Numbered from the stretch's first letter, positions 22,336 to 33,099 are shown. The stretch is 64,000 nucleotides of DNA from Flavobacteriales bacterium (GCA_021741155.1 JAIOYP010000013.1:24802-88801); one strand, 5' to 3'. A program made the numbers and translations. Notes: generated by a model from the letters alone, not told the origin.

Positions 22336-23831
22336 CGGTTAATCAGAACCGTTTTCAGTGTCTGATTTTTGTCTTCCGTCCAAGCAGAGATGACGTAAAA
22401 GCCGCTGGTGAGTCCTGAAAGGCTCAAACTTGAACGGCTCGTTCTTCCTGACAAGTGAATCCTTCCTGTTGCATCCACAACTTGATAATTGTAGGAATTT
22501 GGCTCAAGGAATTGAAGCTGATTAATTGACAAGGAAATCAAACCATCCGTTTGTTTGTGATTCTCAACAGAGAGCAACGATTCGTGAATCAATGGTGTCA
22601 TAAAAGAACCCTGCGGAGTACCGTTCAATGAATCATAAGTGCCTAGGATCATTTCTCCGAGAATCGTTTCTTCATAATGTTTGAATCGCGTTTCAACATT
22701 TCCAAGGTCGGCATAGCCAATCATACTTTTCAAACCATTGTACTGTTCAACCTCGAACAAAGCTGCTGTTTTCAGACCGAAACGGTCGTAATCGCCTCCA
22801 AGCAAGATACCGTGATTAGTTTGCCTGACCACCGTATTTGGGATAAAGTCTTCTCCGAAGTTTGTGATTAAGATTTCCTCCTCATCATAACGAACAATTC
22901 TACTTTTCACAAATTCTCCTAACGTACCCGTTTCTCGAATGATAAAGTACGTCCTATCATTCTCTCCGAGAAGCCCTGAAATCACTTGTACATTATTGCC
23001 ATTGAACCCAAGAGCATATTCTTTCCATGTTTGTTGCTCAAGATCAATCAGCATTGCTTTAGGTTGCTTAATGAACGCTGTAGAAGCGTCAACTTCAAAA
23101 CCAGAAATCAAGAGTTTTCTGTCAATTTCAACCACATGGTTCACATAGAACGGAGTTTCAAGGGGTATTTCGAACATCTTGTGCGTTGGGAACCGCTCCT
23201 CCGGATAAATATCGTACAGTTCTAAGGCCATTTGATTCTCTACGAACCGATTAAAAACGCCTGTAATCCTTGGAAAAAAAGCTAACCCACCAACCGCATT
23301 CGAAATTTTGGAAGAAGCGTAACCGATAAACTTCGGGTTGAATTGACCATAGGCAATATTTGGAGGTGAAAAAGTCCAACCAAACCTCATTGCATCCTCT
23401 GAATACCAACCTAAGTGAGAATCGAACAAGCCAGCCGCACAAATTACAACAGGTTGAAAAAGAGGTACTGTTCGATGTGTTAGTCCTCCTGCGATGAACA
23501 TATTAGAGAAGGTTAAACCAAATTGGTAATAATGGCTTTTATGAAGTGGAGGCGTTATCGAATCAATGTAATCGCCAACAAAAACAGTATCCGAATATTC
23601 GGGAATCATACCTTCCGTCATGGATGACATGTAAATCGATGTTCCCGTTAAATTATAATTGTTAATTGACAGTAACTCGACTCCAAATGCGACAGATGAT
23701 GGAACTCCAATTGGTTCCTCCGCCAACCTCCCAAGAGGAACTCCACTTACAATACTACCTGGCTGCACCAAGGTCTGCGCTTGTATTAGCACGGCATTGA
23801 TGAGTATCAGTAAAACCAACGAGATTTTCAT
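22332..23831 (-). CDS. Secreted protein with T9SS C-terminal sorting domain
   Basis: The start at 23831 places a signal peptide at the N-terminus (MKISLVLLILINAVLIQAQ). The 499-residue body is beta-rich with no motif I recognise, possibly a propeller. The last ~70 residues (NYQVVDATGRIHLSGRTSRSSLSLSGL, then SGFYVISAWTEDKNQTLKTVLINR) match the type A T9SS sorting domain, so it should be exported to the cell surface or medium. It meets the MntA gene tail to tail with a 4-bp overlap. Confidence 0.8.
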   Translation of the reverse strand: MKISLVLLILINAVLIQAQTLVQPGSIVSGVPLGRLAEEPIGVPSSVAFGVELLSINNYNLTGTSIYMSSMTEGMIPEYSDTVFVGDYIDSITPPLHKSHYYQFGLTFSNMFIAGGLTHRTVPLFQPVVICAAGLFDSHLGWYSEDAMRFGWTFSPPNIAYGQFNPKFIGYASSKISNAVGGLAFFPRITGVFNRFVENQMALELYDIYPEERFPTHKMFEIPLETPFYVNHVVEIDRKLLISGFEVDASTAFIKQPKAMLIDLEQQTWKEYALGFNGNNVQVISGLLGENDRTYFIIRETGTLGEFVKSRIVRYDEEEILITNFGEDFIPNTVVRQTNHGILLGGDYDRFGLKTAALFEVEQYNGLKSMIGYADLGNVETRFKHYEETILGEMILGTYDSLNGTPQGSFMTPLIHESLLSVENHKQTDGLISLSINQLQFLEPNSYNYQVVDATGRIHLSGRTSRSSLSLSGLTSGFYVISAWTEDKNQTLKTVLINR

Positions 23832-23910
23832 GTCTAAAATTTCCACCAAGGTGAAAACTCTAGCATTAGCAATCAAACCAAATTATAGCTTGAAATTACA
23901 CTTCTAACGA

Positions 23911-25452
23911 CTACCCAATCCTCTCCAAAACCTTCTTCATCCCTACCCTTTCCTCAACAATCTCAGAAAGCTTTTCGATTAGAACGCGCTCTTGTTGCAT
24001 GGTGTCTCTATCACGAAGCGTAACGGCATTATCAACCAACGTATCGTGGTCAACGGTGATGCAGAAAGGCGTTCCGATGGCGTCTTGTCTACGGTAACGT
24101 TTTCCAATGCTGTCCTTCTCTTCATAAATGATGTTGTGATCAAAACGAAGCTGATTGAAGATTTCCATTGCCTTTTCTGGAAGTCCATCTTTCTTCACCA
24201 AAGGAAGAATTGCCAACTTGACTGGAGCTAGGAACGGTGGAATTTTCAGCACAACGCGTGATGTTCCGCCTTCGAGTTCCTCTTCCACATAAGAAGCGGA
24301 AAGAACAGCGAGAACAGTTCTATCCAAACCGATGGATGTTTCCACCACATACGGAACGTAGCTCTTGTTTTCCTCTGGGTCGAAGTACTGCAGTTTCTTT
24401 CCTGAGAATTTTTCGTGTTGCGTAAGGTCGTAATCGGTACGCGAGTGAATTCCTTCCAATTCTTTGAAACCGAATGGAAAATCGAACTCAATATCGAAGG
24501 CAGCATTGGCATAATGCGCCAATTTATCGTGTGCATGGAAACGGTATTTCTCAATTCCTAGTCCCATTGCTTCGTGCCAAGCGAGACGTTTTTCTTTCCA
24601 CTTTTCAAACCAGTCCAACTCGGTTCCTGGTTTGACGAAAAATTGCATTTCCATCTGCTCAAACTCGCGCATTCTGAAAATGAACTGACGAGCGACAATC
24701 TCGTTTCTGAACGCTTTTCCCGTTTGGGCAATTCCGAAAGGAATCTTCATCCTTCCTGTTTTCTGCACGTTCAGGTAGTTTACAAAGATTCCTTGGGCGG
24801 TTTCTGGTCTTAGGTAAATGGTGCTTGCCCCTTCTGCCATCGCGCCCATTTCAGTTGCAAACATGAGGTTGAATTGACGCACATCTGTCCAATTCTTTGA
24901 CCCTGAAACCGGGCAAGCAATCTCCAAATCGATAATCAACTGACGGACATCGGCCAAGTCTTCCTTCTCCAATGCAGTCACAAAACGAGTCCTTATTTCC
25001 TCTTTCTTTTCTGCATTGCGAAGCACATTCGGATTGGTGGCAAGGAATTGTTCCTTGTCAAACGCATCACCGAAACGTTTGCTGGCCTTCTCTACCTCCT
25101 TATCAATCTTCGCATCAATCTTGGCCATGTAATCCTCAATCAACACATCGGCACGATAACGCTTCTTACTATCCTTATTATCTATCAACGGATCATTGAA
25201 TGCGTCTACGTGACCAGAAGCTTTCCAAGTAGTTGGGTGCATGAAAATGGCAGCATCCAATCCAACGATATTTTCGTTCAGCTGCACCATCGCTTTCCAC
25301 CAATAATCGCGGATGTTTTTCTTCAATTCTACGCCCATTTGTGCGTAATCGTAAGCCGCGCTTAACCCATCATAGATTTCGCTGCTTTGAAAAATAAATC
25401 CGTACTCCTTACTGTGTCCGATAATACTCTTGAAAAGATCTTCGTTGTTCAT
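23911..25452 (-). CDS. glyS: Glycyl-tRNA synthetase (alpha2 type)
   Basis: The enzyme charges tRNA-Gly. It is the single-chain dimeric class II form, not the alpha/beta bacterial form. Start 25452 gives MNNEDLFKSIIGHSKEYG, the usual N-terminus; the 26 residues upstream in the open frame are not conserved in character. Motif 2 (FRNEIVARQFIFRMREFEQMEM is its region) and motif 3 (ETSIGLDRTVLAVL) are present, as is the C-terminal anticodon-binding domain from about residue 405. Length is 513 residues. Confidence 0.96.
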   Translation of the reverse strand: MNNEDLFKSIIGHSKEYGFIFQSSEIYDGLSAAYDYAQMGVELKKNIRDYWWKAMVQLNENIVGLDAAIFMHPTTWKASGHVDAFNDPLIDNKDSKKRYRADVLIEDYMAKIDAKIDKEVEKASKRFGDAFDKEQFLATNPNVLRNAEKKEEIRTRFVTALEKEDLADVRQLIIDLEIACPVSGSKNWTDVRQFNLMFATEMGAMAEGASTIYLRPETAQGIFVNYLNVQKTGRMKIPFGIAQTGKAFRNEIVARQFIFRMREFEQMEMQFFVKPGTELDWFEKWKEKRLAWHEAMGLGIEKYRFHAHDKLAHYANAAFDIEFDFPFGFKELEGIHSRTDYDLTQHEKFSGKKLQYFDPEENKSYVPYVVETSIGLDRTVLAVLSASYVEEELEGGTSRVVLKIPPFLAPVKLAILPLVKKDGLPEKAMEIFNQLRFDHNIIYEEKDSIGKRYRRQDAIGTPFCITVDHDTLVDNAVTLRDRDTMQQERVLIEKLSEIVEERVGMKKVLERIG

Positions 25453-25603
25453 GTAGATAAACTGTGTTATGGTGCCTTGTTTTAATGGCGGCAAAGCTAT
25501 GAAAATTGAGTTCTGGACATGAACAACCATTCAATGCTTATGGGTTCAACCTTCGACTGAAAAGAACTTATCTTTGTTCTGTTCACTCTAAACAGAATTA
25601 CAA

Positions 25604-25834
25604 ATGGATCTGAAAGCTGAAAAACTCGACATTATTCAATGGCTCACGCAATTGACGGATAAGGACGTGATTGCTAGGATTAAAGCCATCCGAAGTGAGA
25701 ACGACTGGTGGGACGAACTGCCTGATTCTGTTCGGGAAGAAGTAAATCTTGCCCTGAAGGAAGCGGATAAAGGTGATTATCTGTTGCACGAAGACGTAAT
25801 GAAAGAGATCCGTGCTGAATATTACAAAGCGTGA
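25604..25834 (+). CDS. Antitoxin of a ParE/RelE-like module
   Basis: The 76-residue protein is helical and acidic, with DKDVIARIKAIRSENDWWDELPD and a C-terminal helix. This is the composition of the short addiction antitoxins that pair with RelE/ParE toxins in Bacteroidota. Its stop overlaps the GTG start of the next gene. It probably represses its own promoter and neutralises the downstream toxin. Confidence 0.75.
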   Translation: MDLKAEKLDIIQWLTQLTDKDVIARIKAIRSENDWWDELPDSVREEVNLALKEADKGDYLLHEDVMKEIRAEYYKA

Positions 25835-26139
25835 CGACCTATACCATCAGGTGGCTTCCCCGATCCCTTCAAAATTACAGGCGCGTGATTGAATATTTGA
25901 AGAAAGAATGGGGACAGAAAACCATCAACGGGTTCATCGATAAGACAGAGGCGAATCTGCTGCTACTCCAGCAAGGCACAATGACAGGAGTCCGATTACA
26001 AAAAGACACGTCAATACATCGGATTCTTATTACCAAACACAATTATCTTATCTATCGCATCCGTCCACGTAAAAGCGAAATAGAACTCCTTGCGTTTTGG
26101 GACACACGACAAGACCCGAAAAAAGCAAATTTTGACTGA
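25831..26139 (+). CDS. ParE/RelE-superfamily toxin
   Basis: The GTG start at 25831 overlaps the antitoxin stop. The 102-residue product shows the family pattern: WLPRSLQNYRRVIEYLKKEWG near the N-terminus, then GVRLQKDTSIHRILITKHNYLIYRIRPRKSEIELLAFWDTRQDP with the conserved Arg/Tyr and the final WDTRQ. It may act on gyrase or on ribosome-bound mRNA; the sequence alone does not tell. Confidence 0.85.
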   Translation: MTTYTIRWLPRSLQNYRRVIEYLKKEWGQKTINGFIDKTEANLLLLQQGTMTGVRLQKDTSIHRILITKHNYLIYRIRPRKSEIELLAFWDTRQDPKKANFD

Positions 26140-26155
26140 GCATTCAATTATCCAA

Positions 26156-27589
26156 ATGGAGGAACAAACGAACACAAATTCTGAAGGCGCAAAAAAGCCT
26201 AACCAAACACTTTCCGTTAGGGTGTTACGTATTCTTGTAGCGCTTCGCGATTTCGCCCAAAGCACCATGTTTCTTGGTGATGACATGGACCAAGAAGGCA
26301 CCATCGAAATCATTAAAAAGGACATGGTTTTCCGTGGCTATGTGGTCTGGATTCTCGTCTGCTCCATCTTCATCGCCAGCATCGGCCTTAACCTGAATAG
26401 TGCCGCGGTCATCATTGGAGCCATGCTTATTTCTCCGTTGATGGCTCCAATTTTAGCCATTGGCCTTTCGGTAGGGACCAACGATTGGGAAACACTCAAA
26501 CGTGCGCTCAAATACTTTGGAGTAATGGTGGTGGTGTCGTTAATCACTTCAACCATCTACTTCTTTATCACTCCTTTGCACGAAGCTCAGCCCGAATTAT
26601 TAGCACGAACAAGCCCGACTTTCTTGGATGCCCTCATTGCCATTTTTGGCGGTCTGGCGGGAATTATTGGGATTTCAAGAAGGAGCCGAGGAAACGTAAT
26701 TCCTGGAGTAGCAATTGCAACAGCCCTTATGCCGCCTCTTTGTACGGCTGGTTACGGTTTAGCAAATGGCGAATGGTCGTTCTTTTTTGGCGCGTTTTAT
26801 CTCTTCACGCTTAACTCCATTTTCATAGCTGGAGCCACGTTTATCATTGTCCGTTACCTCAAGTTTCCGCTTGTCAGTTTTGTGAATGCCGACACAGAAA
26901 AGAAGGTAAGACGTTACATGATTGGTTTCGTTATCGTGGTTCTGCTTCCAAGCGCTTGGATTTTTTACGGTTTGGTAAAAGAGACCATCTTCTTGGGCAA
27001 GGCAGAAAATTTCATCACCCAAAATTTGACCATTGAGGGAACAGAAATCATCAGCAAAAAAATCACTTACACGGATACAATCTCTCGAATTGACATCTTC
27101 ATTATGGGTGAACCAATTGCCGAACAGACTCAAAAGCAACTGGAGAAAATCATGTTAGAGAAAGGAATTGAGAACACAATTCTGAAAATCCATCAGCCTA
27201 AAGATGTGAGCAGTGATCTTGCGGGAAGGTTATCAAAAGAGGTTCGTGTTGGGATTCTGGAAGACTTATATAAACGGAATGAAGACCTGATTACAGAGAA
27301 GAATCTACAAATCGCTCAACTAGAGAGTCAAGTTTTCGCGTATCAAAGGAGTTCCATTCCGTTTGAGGGTCTCACCAAGGAGGTTTCTATCCAATACCCA
27401 AACATCAAACAATTGGCTTATGCCGTAAGTATTGAGATGAATGGAGCCAAAATAGACACGATTCCAACCTTTTTACTACGCTGGAAAGCTGATCAGAATT
27501 CCGAGATAAAAAACCGAGAAAAGCAAGTATTGCAAGCGTGGTTAAAACAACGTTTGGACCTTGAAACTCTCAGAATTGTGGAATATTGA
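26156..27589 (+). CDS. DUF389 family membrane protein
   Basis: The ATG at 26156 is preferred because the upstream 22 residues overlap the toxin gene. The 477-residue protein starts with a polar segment. The DUF389 membrane core follows, with GLNLNSAAVIIGAMLISPLMAPILAIGLSVGTND (about 78-111) and further helices to about residue 290. A large soluble C-terminal half follows. The function of this family is not established. Confidence 0.9.
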   Translation: MEEQTNTNSEGAKKPNQTLSVRVLRILVALRDFAQSTMFLGDDMDQEGTIEIIKKDMVFRGYVVWILVCSIFIASIGLNLNSAAVIIGAMLISPLMAPILAIGLSVGTNDWETLKRALKYFGVMVVVSLITSTIYFFITPLHEAQPELLARTSPTFLDALIAIFGGLAGIIGISRRSRGNVIPGVAIATALMPPLCTAGYGLANGEWSFFFGAFYLFTLNSIFIAGATFIIVRYLKFPLVSFVNADTEKKVRRYMIGFVIVVLLPSAWIFYGLVKETIFLGKAENFITQNLTIEGTEIISKKITYTDTISRIDIFIMGEPIAEQTQKQLEKIMLEKGIENTILKIHQPKDVSSDLAGRLSKEVRVGILEDLYKRNEDLITEKNLQIAQLESQVFAYQRSSIPFEGLTKEVSIQYPNIKQLAYAVSIEMNGAKIDTIPTFLLRWKADQNSEIKNREKQVLQAWLKQRLDLETLRIVEY

Positions 27590-28030
27590 TTATTCCTTCT
27601 GAAGGAATGAAACGTTCTTCAAAGCCACATCCACTAGGAACTTATTCTTTAGGAATTTCTTACCGATTAAGACTGGAAACCGCATCTTTTTACGGTTACT
27701 GAGCGTGAAGGTGATTGGATAAGTCTTGCCAAAAAGCACAGCTTTCGTCTTCACCATGTATCGAATCTGCGACTCTCCATTGGAACTGCGAACTTTCTTC
27801 TCTTTGAAATCTGTGGCCACATGAACCGTGTCATTAAACTGTGGGTGCCATTTATCTAAAACGCAAAAGTGAAGTTGAGACTTCCCGTCTTTCTCAACCA
27901 CATCAGCCTTACTGTAATGAATGGTCGAAGTATAAGCACCTGTATCAATCTTGCATTCTAAGTCGAAAATGTCCAATTCCGGCAGGTCAATTCGATCAAT
28001 GGTTCCTATTGTAATAAGTGATTTCTTCAT
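27590..28030 (-). CDS. Retropepsin-like ATP-dependent zinc/aspartyl protease family protein
   Basis: The 146-residue protein has the family signature LECKIDTGAYTSTIH (25-39), in which DTGA is the catalytic Asp motif of retropepsin-type proteases, and an ending FPVLIGKKFLKNKFLVDV with the second conserved Gly. Members often sit beside rimK and act in ribosomal S6 or glutamate-chain metabolism, but no rimK is present here. It converges on the DUF389 gene with no gap. Confidence 0.85.
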   Translation of the reverse strand: MKKSLITIGTIDRIDLPELDIFDLECKIDTGAYTSTIHYSKADVVEKDGKSQLHFCVLDKWHPQFNDTVHVATDFKEKKVRSSNGESQIRYMVKTKAVLFGKTYPITFTLSNRKKMRFPVLIGKKFLKNKFLVDVALKNVSFLQKE

Positions 28031-28117
28031 CGGCTGGGCGAATATATAGGGTTATTTATTGGAAATAGGCGAACCGATAATTGCTCCAAACTCATCAACC
28101 AAATTACCTTTGCGACC

Positions 28118-28699
28118 ATGCTTGCTATCCAGAACACACTTGTTTCGCTCGACCTATTAGAAAGACATTTTGTCTGCGACCTCAATGCCTGCAAAGGTGC
28201 ATGTTGCGTGAAAGGCGATGCGGGCGCTCCGCTTACTGATGAGGAGATAAATCTTCTTGAAGAAATTATTGACGACATCCTCCCTTATTTAGATGAGGAA
28301 GGAAAAGCGATGATTGCCAAAAAGGGCGTTTTTGAGATTGATGTGGATGGCGACAAAGGCACTTCACTTTTAGAAAATGGTCGTTGCGCTTATGCACTTG
28401 TTGATGCGAGTGGTTTGGTTAGTTGCGGTATCGAAAAGGCGGAAAAAGCGGGCGATATCACGTTCAAAAAGCCTATTTCCTGTCATCTCTATCCCGTTAG
28501 GATCACAGAATACAAAGAGTATGATGCAGTGAATTACAACCAGTGGAGCATTTGCAAGCCTGCTTGTGACTGCGGAGCCAAGCTTAATGTTCCACTTTTC
28601 AAGTTCCTAAAAGAAGCCTTGACAAGGAAGTACGGAAACGAGTGGTACGAAGAACTGGAAATGATCGACCAATTACGAAATGCGGAGGACAAGAAATAA
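28118..28699 (+). CDS. DUF3109 family protein, Cys-rich
   Basis: The 193-residue protein matches DUF3109. Its N-terminus is VCDLNACKGACCVKGDAGAPL (the Cys cluster at about 19-30), and further Cys fall at the middle and in KPISCHLYPVR and ICKPACDCGAKL. The Cys pattern suggests a metal or Fe-S site, and related YkgJ-type proteins are proposed Zn/Fe-chelators. It lies 87 bp from the divergent protease gene. The function is not established for the family. Confidence 0.85.
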   Translation: MLAIQNTLVSLDLLERHFVCDLNACKGACCVKGDAGAPLTDEEINLLEEIIDDILPYLDEEGKAMIAKKGVFEIDVDGDKGTSLLENGRCAYALVDASGLVSCGIEKAEKAGDITFKKPISCHLYPVRITEYKEYDAVNYNQWSICKPACDCGAKLNVPLFKFLKEALTRKYGNEWYEELEMIDQLRNAEDKK

Positions 28700-29099
28700 T
28701 TGCGTGTTTCGCGCAGTCGTTTTCAGGCAATTTTCGCGTAACATTTGAGATTGGTTCTGCAACCATTTTCGAGTTACACTTTATGTCAATCAAGTAACAT
28801 TTCAGTCATAGCAAGGGATACAGCCGTTATAAGTTTTTATTAACGGTGAGTTAATACACCCAATGTTAAAAACTATGATCGATTGTTAATTACTAAAGGT
28901 TGCCTCCACCGACCTTTTTTTCAAAATTTGAGGTGTGGAAGTCGGTAGGGTACCATTTGCATAAAGCCCCTCACTACCAGTCAATTAGAAATTAGGACTA
29001 GTAAAAAATTAGGTTGAAGGCCTAATACTGGAGAGGTTTTCTCCACGGATTTTTAGCCTCCAACAGTAACGAATATTAAAGCTTAAAAAGACTTAAAAA
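28700..29099 (+). promoter_or_regulatory. Non-coding leader region of nrdBA with promoter and two hairpins
   Basis: There is no gene in this 400-bp stretch. A promoter-like pair is TTTG (28926-28929), 20 nt, TACCATTTG (28950-28958), one base longer than the -7 consensus. Downstream, the leader carries two small hairpins, ATTAGG/CCTAAT (29008-29026) and TGGAGA/TCTCCA (29029-29045), and a repeated AATTAGG. The structured leader of about 140 nt could regulate ribonucleotide reductase. No known riboswitch is recognised and no clear NrdR box is visible. Confidence 0.4.
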
Positions 29100-30137
29100 A
29101 TGGATCAAACAACGCAGCAAACAGCAACCAATCTGAATGAAATTTTACCAGAAAAGACTTCGCTGCCAATTGAACCGATTTTACAAGTAACGAATGACCG
29201 ATTCGTAATCTTCCCTATTAAGCACAAGGAAATTTGGGCTATGTATAAGCAGGCTGAAGCCAGCTTCTGGACTGCTGAAGAAATTGACCTTCAGCAAGAC
29301 ATGATGGATTGGGAAAACAAGCTGACCAAAGATGAGCGTCACTTCATCAAGCATGTATTGGCCTTCTTCGCAGCAAGCGATGGTATCGTGAATGAAAACT
29401 TGGCCATCAACTTCCTTAATGAGGTTCAATACCCAGAAGCAAGATGTTTCTACGGATTTCAAATTGCGATTGAGAACATTCATGCAGAGACGTACTCTCT
29501 TTTGATTGATACCTATATCAAAGACAACAAGGAGAAGGATTTCCTTTTCAACGCTATCGAGAATTTGCCATGTGTTGCCAAAAAGGCTGATTGGGCAATG
29601 AAGTGGATTGAAAACGGAAACTTCGCACAGCGATTGGTTGCATTTGCAGCAGTTGAAGGCATCTTCTTTTCGGGCAGTTTCTGCTCTATTTTCTGGTTGA
29701 AGAAGCGTGGTTTGATGCCAGGATTGGCATTCTCGAATGAGTTGATTTCAAGAGACGAAGGTCTACACTGCGATTTCGCATGTATGCTTTACAACCAATT
29801 GCAAAACAAGTTGACAGTTGCAGAAGTAACGACCATTATTGCAGAAGCAGTCGAGTATGAAAAAGAATTTGTGACTGATGCAATTCCCGTTGCTTTGATT
29901 GGAATGAACGCCAAATTGATGTGCGAATACATTGAGTTTGTGGCGGATCGTTTGCTAGGAGAATTGAACTGTCCTAAAATTTATAATTCTCAGAATCCTT
30001 TCGACTTTATGGAGATGATCTCGTTGCAAGGCAAGACAAACTTTTTTGAAAAACGTGTTTCAGAATATCAGAAAGCAGGTGTTATGGGAAATAACGACCC
30101 AAACCAGCATTCGTTTACTGTTGATGCCGATTTTTAA
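29100..30137 (+). CDS. nrdB: Class Ia ribonucleotide reductase, beta subunit
   Basis: The subunit holds the di-iron centre and tyrosyl radical that start ribonucleotide reduction. The 345-residue protein shows metal ligands in [18 protein letters not shown] (helix with D and E/H), [11 protein letters not shown] and [12 protein letters not shown]; the radical Tyr candidate is in CFYGFQ. The C-terminal tail ([10 protein letters not shown]) is the peptide that docks to the alpha subunit. It precedes nrdA by 45 bp in one operon. Confidence 0.96.
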   Translation: MDQTTQQTATNLNEILPEKTSLPIEPILQVTNDRFVIFPIKHKEIWAMYKQAEASFWTAEEIDLQQDMMDWENKLTKDERHFIKHVLAFFAASDGIVNENLAINFLNEVQYPEARCFYGFQIAIENIHAETYSLLIDTYIKDNKEKDFLFNAIENLPCVAKKADWAMKWIENGNFAQRLVAFAAVEGIFFSGSFCSIFWLKKRGLMPGLAFSNELISRDEGLHCDFACMLYNQLQNKLTVAEVTTIIAEAVEYEKEFVTDAIPVALIGMNAKLMCEYIEFVADRLLGELNCPKIYNSQNPFDFMEMISLQGKTNFFEKRVSEYQKAGVMGNNDPNQHSFTVDADF

Positions 30138-30182
30138 TTGAACTGATTACCGATTTAATCTATTACCAAAACCCTATTCCCC

Positions 30183-32657
30183 ATGTTTGTTGTAAAAAGA
30201 GATGGACGCAAAGAGTCCATCAAGTTTGATAAGGTAACCGCTCGTATTCAGAAGCTTTGCTATGGTCTGGATCCGATTGTTGATTCCATTCCTGTGGCCA
30301 TGCGCGTCATTGAAGGGATTTACGAAGGCGTAACTACCCAACAACTGGATGAGCTTGCAGCTGAAACTGCCGCTTCTTTTACGGTACGTCACCCAGATTA
30401 CGCCTTGCTTGCAAGTCGTATTGCGGTTTCAAACCTGCACAAGTCAACAACAAAATCGTTCTCAAACACGATGAAGAAGTTGTACAACTACATCGATCCG
30501 AAGACTGGGGAAAGGGCTTCGTTGATTGCTGATGACGTGTACAAAATCATCGAAGAGAATGCAGCGCTTTTGGATTCTACCATCATCTACGATAGAGATT
30601 TCGGTTATGATTTCTTCGGTTTCAAAACCTTGGAAAGAAGCTACCTGCTAAAAACAAACGGTCAGATTACGGAGCGTCCGCAACACATGCTGATGCGTGT
30701 AGCTGTAGGTATTCACAAAGAAGACGTGAAGTCTGCCATTGAAACGTACAACCTCCTTTCTGAAGGCTGGTTTACACACGCCACTCCAACCCTTTTCAAT
30801 GCAGGAACGCCAAAGCCGCAAATGAGCAGCTGTTTCCTTTTGCAAATGAAAGATGACAGCATCGATGGCATTTACGACACCTTGAAGCAATGCGCGAAAA
30901 TCTCGCAATCTGCTGGAGGAATCGGCCTTAGCATGCACAACATTCGCGCAACAGGTTCTTACATCAAAGGCACCAACGGAACATCAAACGGAATCGTTCC
31001 GATGTTGAAAGTGTTTAACGACACTGCTCGTTATGTAGATCAAGGTGGTGGCAAGCGAAAAGGTTCGTTCGCTATTTACTTGGAGCCATGGCATGCAGAC
31101 GTGTATGATTTCCTCGATTTGAAAAAGAATCACGGGAAAGAAGAGAACAGAGCGAGAGATCTTTTCTACGCCATGTGGGTTCCAGATTTGTTCATGAAGC
31201 GCGTGGAAGCAGGCGGTGACTGGTCACTTTTCTGCCCGAACGAAGCTCCAGGATTGGGAGATTGCTGGGGATCGAAATTTGAAGCTCTTTATGAGCAATA
31301 CGAGAAAGAAGGAAAGGCTCGTAAGACTGTAAAAGCACAAGATCTTTGGTTTCACATCATGGAATCTCAGATTGAGACTGGAACGCCTTACATGCTTTAC
31401 AAAGATGCTTGTAACGGCAAGTCAAATCAGCAGAACTTAGGTACGATTAAGTCATCAAACCTTTGTACTGAGATTATTGAATACACCGCTCCAGACGAGG
31501 TTGCAGTTTGTAACCTAGCATCTTTGGCACTTCCAAAGTATGTGACGCCAGAAGGTGAATTTGACCACCAAAAGTTATTCGATATCACGTATGTAGCTAC
31601 GAAAAACCTCAACAAGGTTATCGACAGAAACTACTACCCGGTAATTGAGGCGCGAAATTCAAACATGCGTCACCGTCCTGTCGGTTTGGGCGTTCAAGGC
31701 TTGGCAGATACCTTCATCAAAATGCGTTTGCCATTCGATTCGGATGAAGCAAAACAATTGAACAAGGACATTTTTGAGACCATCTATTATGCTGCCATGA
31801 CCTGCTCTAAGGATCAAGCGGTTGAATTCGGTCACTACGAAAGCTATCCTGGATCACCTGTTTCTGAAGGTGTTTTTCAATATGATATGTGGGGCGTTAC
31901 ACCATCAAATCGTTGGGAATGGGATGTATTGAAAGAAGAAGTGAAGAAATATGGTGTGCGCAACTCACTTTTGGTTGCACCCATGCCAACGGCTTCTACT
32001 TCTCAAATCCTTGGAAACAACGAATGTTTTGAGCCTTATCACTCAAACATCTATACACGAAGAGTGCTTTCGGGCGAGTTCGTTGTAGTGAACAAGCATC
32101 TTCTTAAAGACCTTGTGAAATTGGGTCTTTGGAATGATGACATGAAGAACAAATTGATTGCTGCGGGCGGTTCCGTTCAGGCAATTGAGGAAATTCCGGC
32201 CAACATTCGTCAACTCTACAGAACCATTTGGGAGTTGAGTATGAAAGACATTATTGATATGGCTGCCGACCGTGGTGCCTACATCGATCAAAGCCAAAGC
32301 TTGAACCTGTTTATGCAGAATCCGAACTTCGGTAAGCTTACTTCTATGCACTTCTACGCTTGGAAAGCGGGTCTGAAGACTGGTATGTACTACTTGAGAA
32401 CACAAGCTGCGGCAGCTGCCATCCAGTTTACTGTTACCAAAGAGGCAAAAACAGAGCCTGTTGCTGAAACGGTTGAAACCAAAACGGTGGAGCCGCAAGC
32501 TGCACTATCGGCTACGCCAAAATCAGAGCTTGCCACACCAGTAATGGTGACTAAAGCTGCTACGGTTGGTGTTCAACCCATGAGCATTACCGAAGCGCAA
32601 GCACAGATTCTGTGTTCGTTGGATGATCCAGACGGATGTGAGGCTTGCGGAAGTTAG
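30183..32657 (+). CDS. nrdA: Class Ia ribonucleotide reductase, alpha subunit
   Basis: This is the catalytic subunit that makes dNDPs. It starts with an ATP-cone ([20 protein letters not shown], about residues 2-21) for overall activity control. The catalytic barrel follows, with [16 protein letters not shown] and the active-site loop around [23 protein letters not shown] is the conserved late motif. After residue about 745 there is a 70-residue Pro/Ala/Thr/Val-rich linker, and the protein ends CEACGS, the mobile Cys pair that re-reduces the active site. The linker is longer than usual. Confidence 0.96.
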   Translation: MFVVKRDGRKESIKFDKVTARIQKLCYGLDPIVDSIPVAMRVIEGIYEGVTTQQLDELAAETAASFTVRHPDYALLASRIAVSNLHKSTTKSFSNTMKKLYNYIDPKTGERASLIADDVYKIIEENAALLDSTIIYDRDFGYDFFGFKTLERSYLLKTNGQITERPQHMLMRVAVGIHKEDVKSAIETYNLLSEGWFTHATPTLFNAGTPKPQMSSCFLLQMKDDSIDGIYDTLKQCAKISQSAGGIGLSMHNIRATGSYIKGTNGTSNGIVPMLKVFNDTARYVDQGGGKRKGSFAIYLEPWHADVYDFLDLKKNHGKEENRARDLFYAMWVPDLFMKRVEAGGDWSLFCPNEAPGLGDCWGSKFEALYEQYEKEGKARKTVKAQDLWFHIMESQIETGTPYMLYKDACNGKSNQQNLGTIKSSNLCTEIIEYTAPDEVAVCNLASLALPKYVTPEGEFDHQKLFDITYVATKNLNKVIDRNYYPVIEARNSNMRHRPVGLGVQGLADTFIKMRLPFDSDEAKQLNKDIFETIYYAAMTCSKDQAVEFGHYESYPGSPVSEGVFQYDMWGVTPSNRWEWDVLKEEVKKYGVRNSLLVAPMPTASTSQILGNNECFEPYHSNIYTRRVLSGEFVVVNKHLLKDLVKLGLWNDDMKNKLIAAGGSVQAIEEIPANIRQLYRTIWELSMKDIIDMAADRGAYIDQSQSLNLFMQNPNFGKLTSMHFYAWKAGLKTGMYYLRTQAAAAAIQFTVTKEAKTEPVAETVETKTVEPQAALSATPKSELATPVMVTKAATVGVQPMSITEAQAQILCSLDDPDGCEACGS

Positions 32658-32678
32658 GGTTTGACTACATCAAACCCT
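32656..32678. repeat. Palindrome copy 1 (AGGGTTTGA...TCAAACCCT)
   Basis: AGGGTTTGA and TCAAACCCT flank 5 nt at the nrdA stop codon. The same arms recur at 33593-33614, on the far side of the DUF1778/GNAT gene pair. Confidence 0.7.
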
Positions 32679-32686
32679 TACGTTCA

Positions 32687-32719
32687 AAGAGGCCGTGTAA
32701 ATTATTCACACGGCCTCTT
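32687..32719 (+). terminator. Terminator after nrdA
   Basis: AAGAGGCCGTGT pairs with ACACGGCCTCTT around an 8-9 nt loop and is followed by ATCGTTTT. This is a strong stem with a modest T-tract and can act on both strands. Confidence 0.75.
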
Positions 32720-32802
32720 ATCGTTTTACGGCACATTCCCGTAAATAACTATTCATTTACAGCGATGTGCCGTATATTTACAGGCGTTAATCAACTTGTA
32801 AA

Positions 32803-33099
32803 ATGAAAGAGGAACTGGCCAGATTTGATGCTAAAATGTCTGCATCTCATAAGTTATTGCTTGAAGAAGCCGCACGTTTGCGAGGTTTTAAGAGCTTATC
32901 CGAATATGTGATAACAACTGCGGTTGCAAATGCCAAGCTGGTGATTAAGGAGTATAAGGATGTGCTCTATTCGGTTGAGGATAAGCAGCGTATAATGAGC
33001 ATTCTAAGCGAACCCAGCGAGCTTTCTTCGTCATTTATGAAGGCATCAGAAAGAAGGAGCAAGAAACTCTCTAACGATGCGGATGACCGAACCCTTTAA
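32803..33099 (+). CDS. DUF1778 antitoxin (TacA-like)
   Basis: The 98-residue protein has a ribbon-helix-helix N-terminus (RFDAKMSASHKLLLEEAARLRG, then SLSEYVITTAVANA), diagnostic of DUF1778 antitoxins. Its C-terminal half (VLYSVEDKQRIMSIL...) wraps the toxin. It overlaps the acetyltransferase gene by 23 bp. It should bind the palindromic or -7-like region just upstream to repress the operon. Confidence 0.9.
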   Translation: MKEELARFDAKMSASHKLLLEEAARLRGFKSLSEYVITTAVANAKLVIKEYKDVLYSVEDKQRIMSILSEPSELSSSFMKASERRSKKLSNDADDRTL

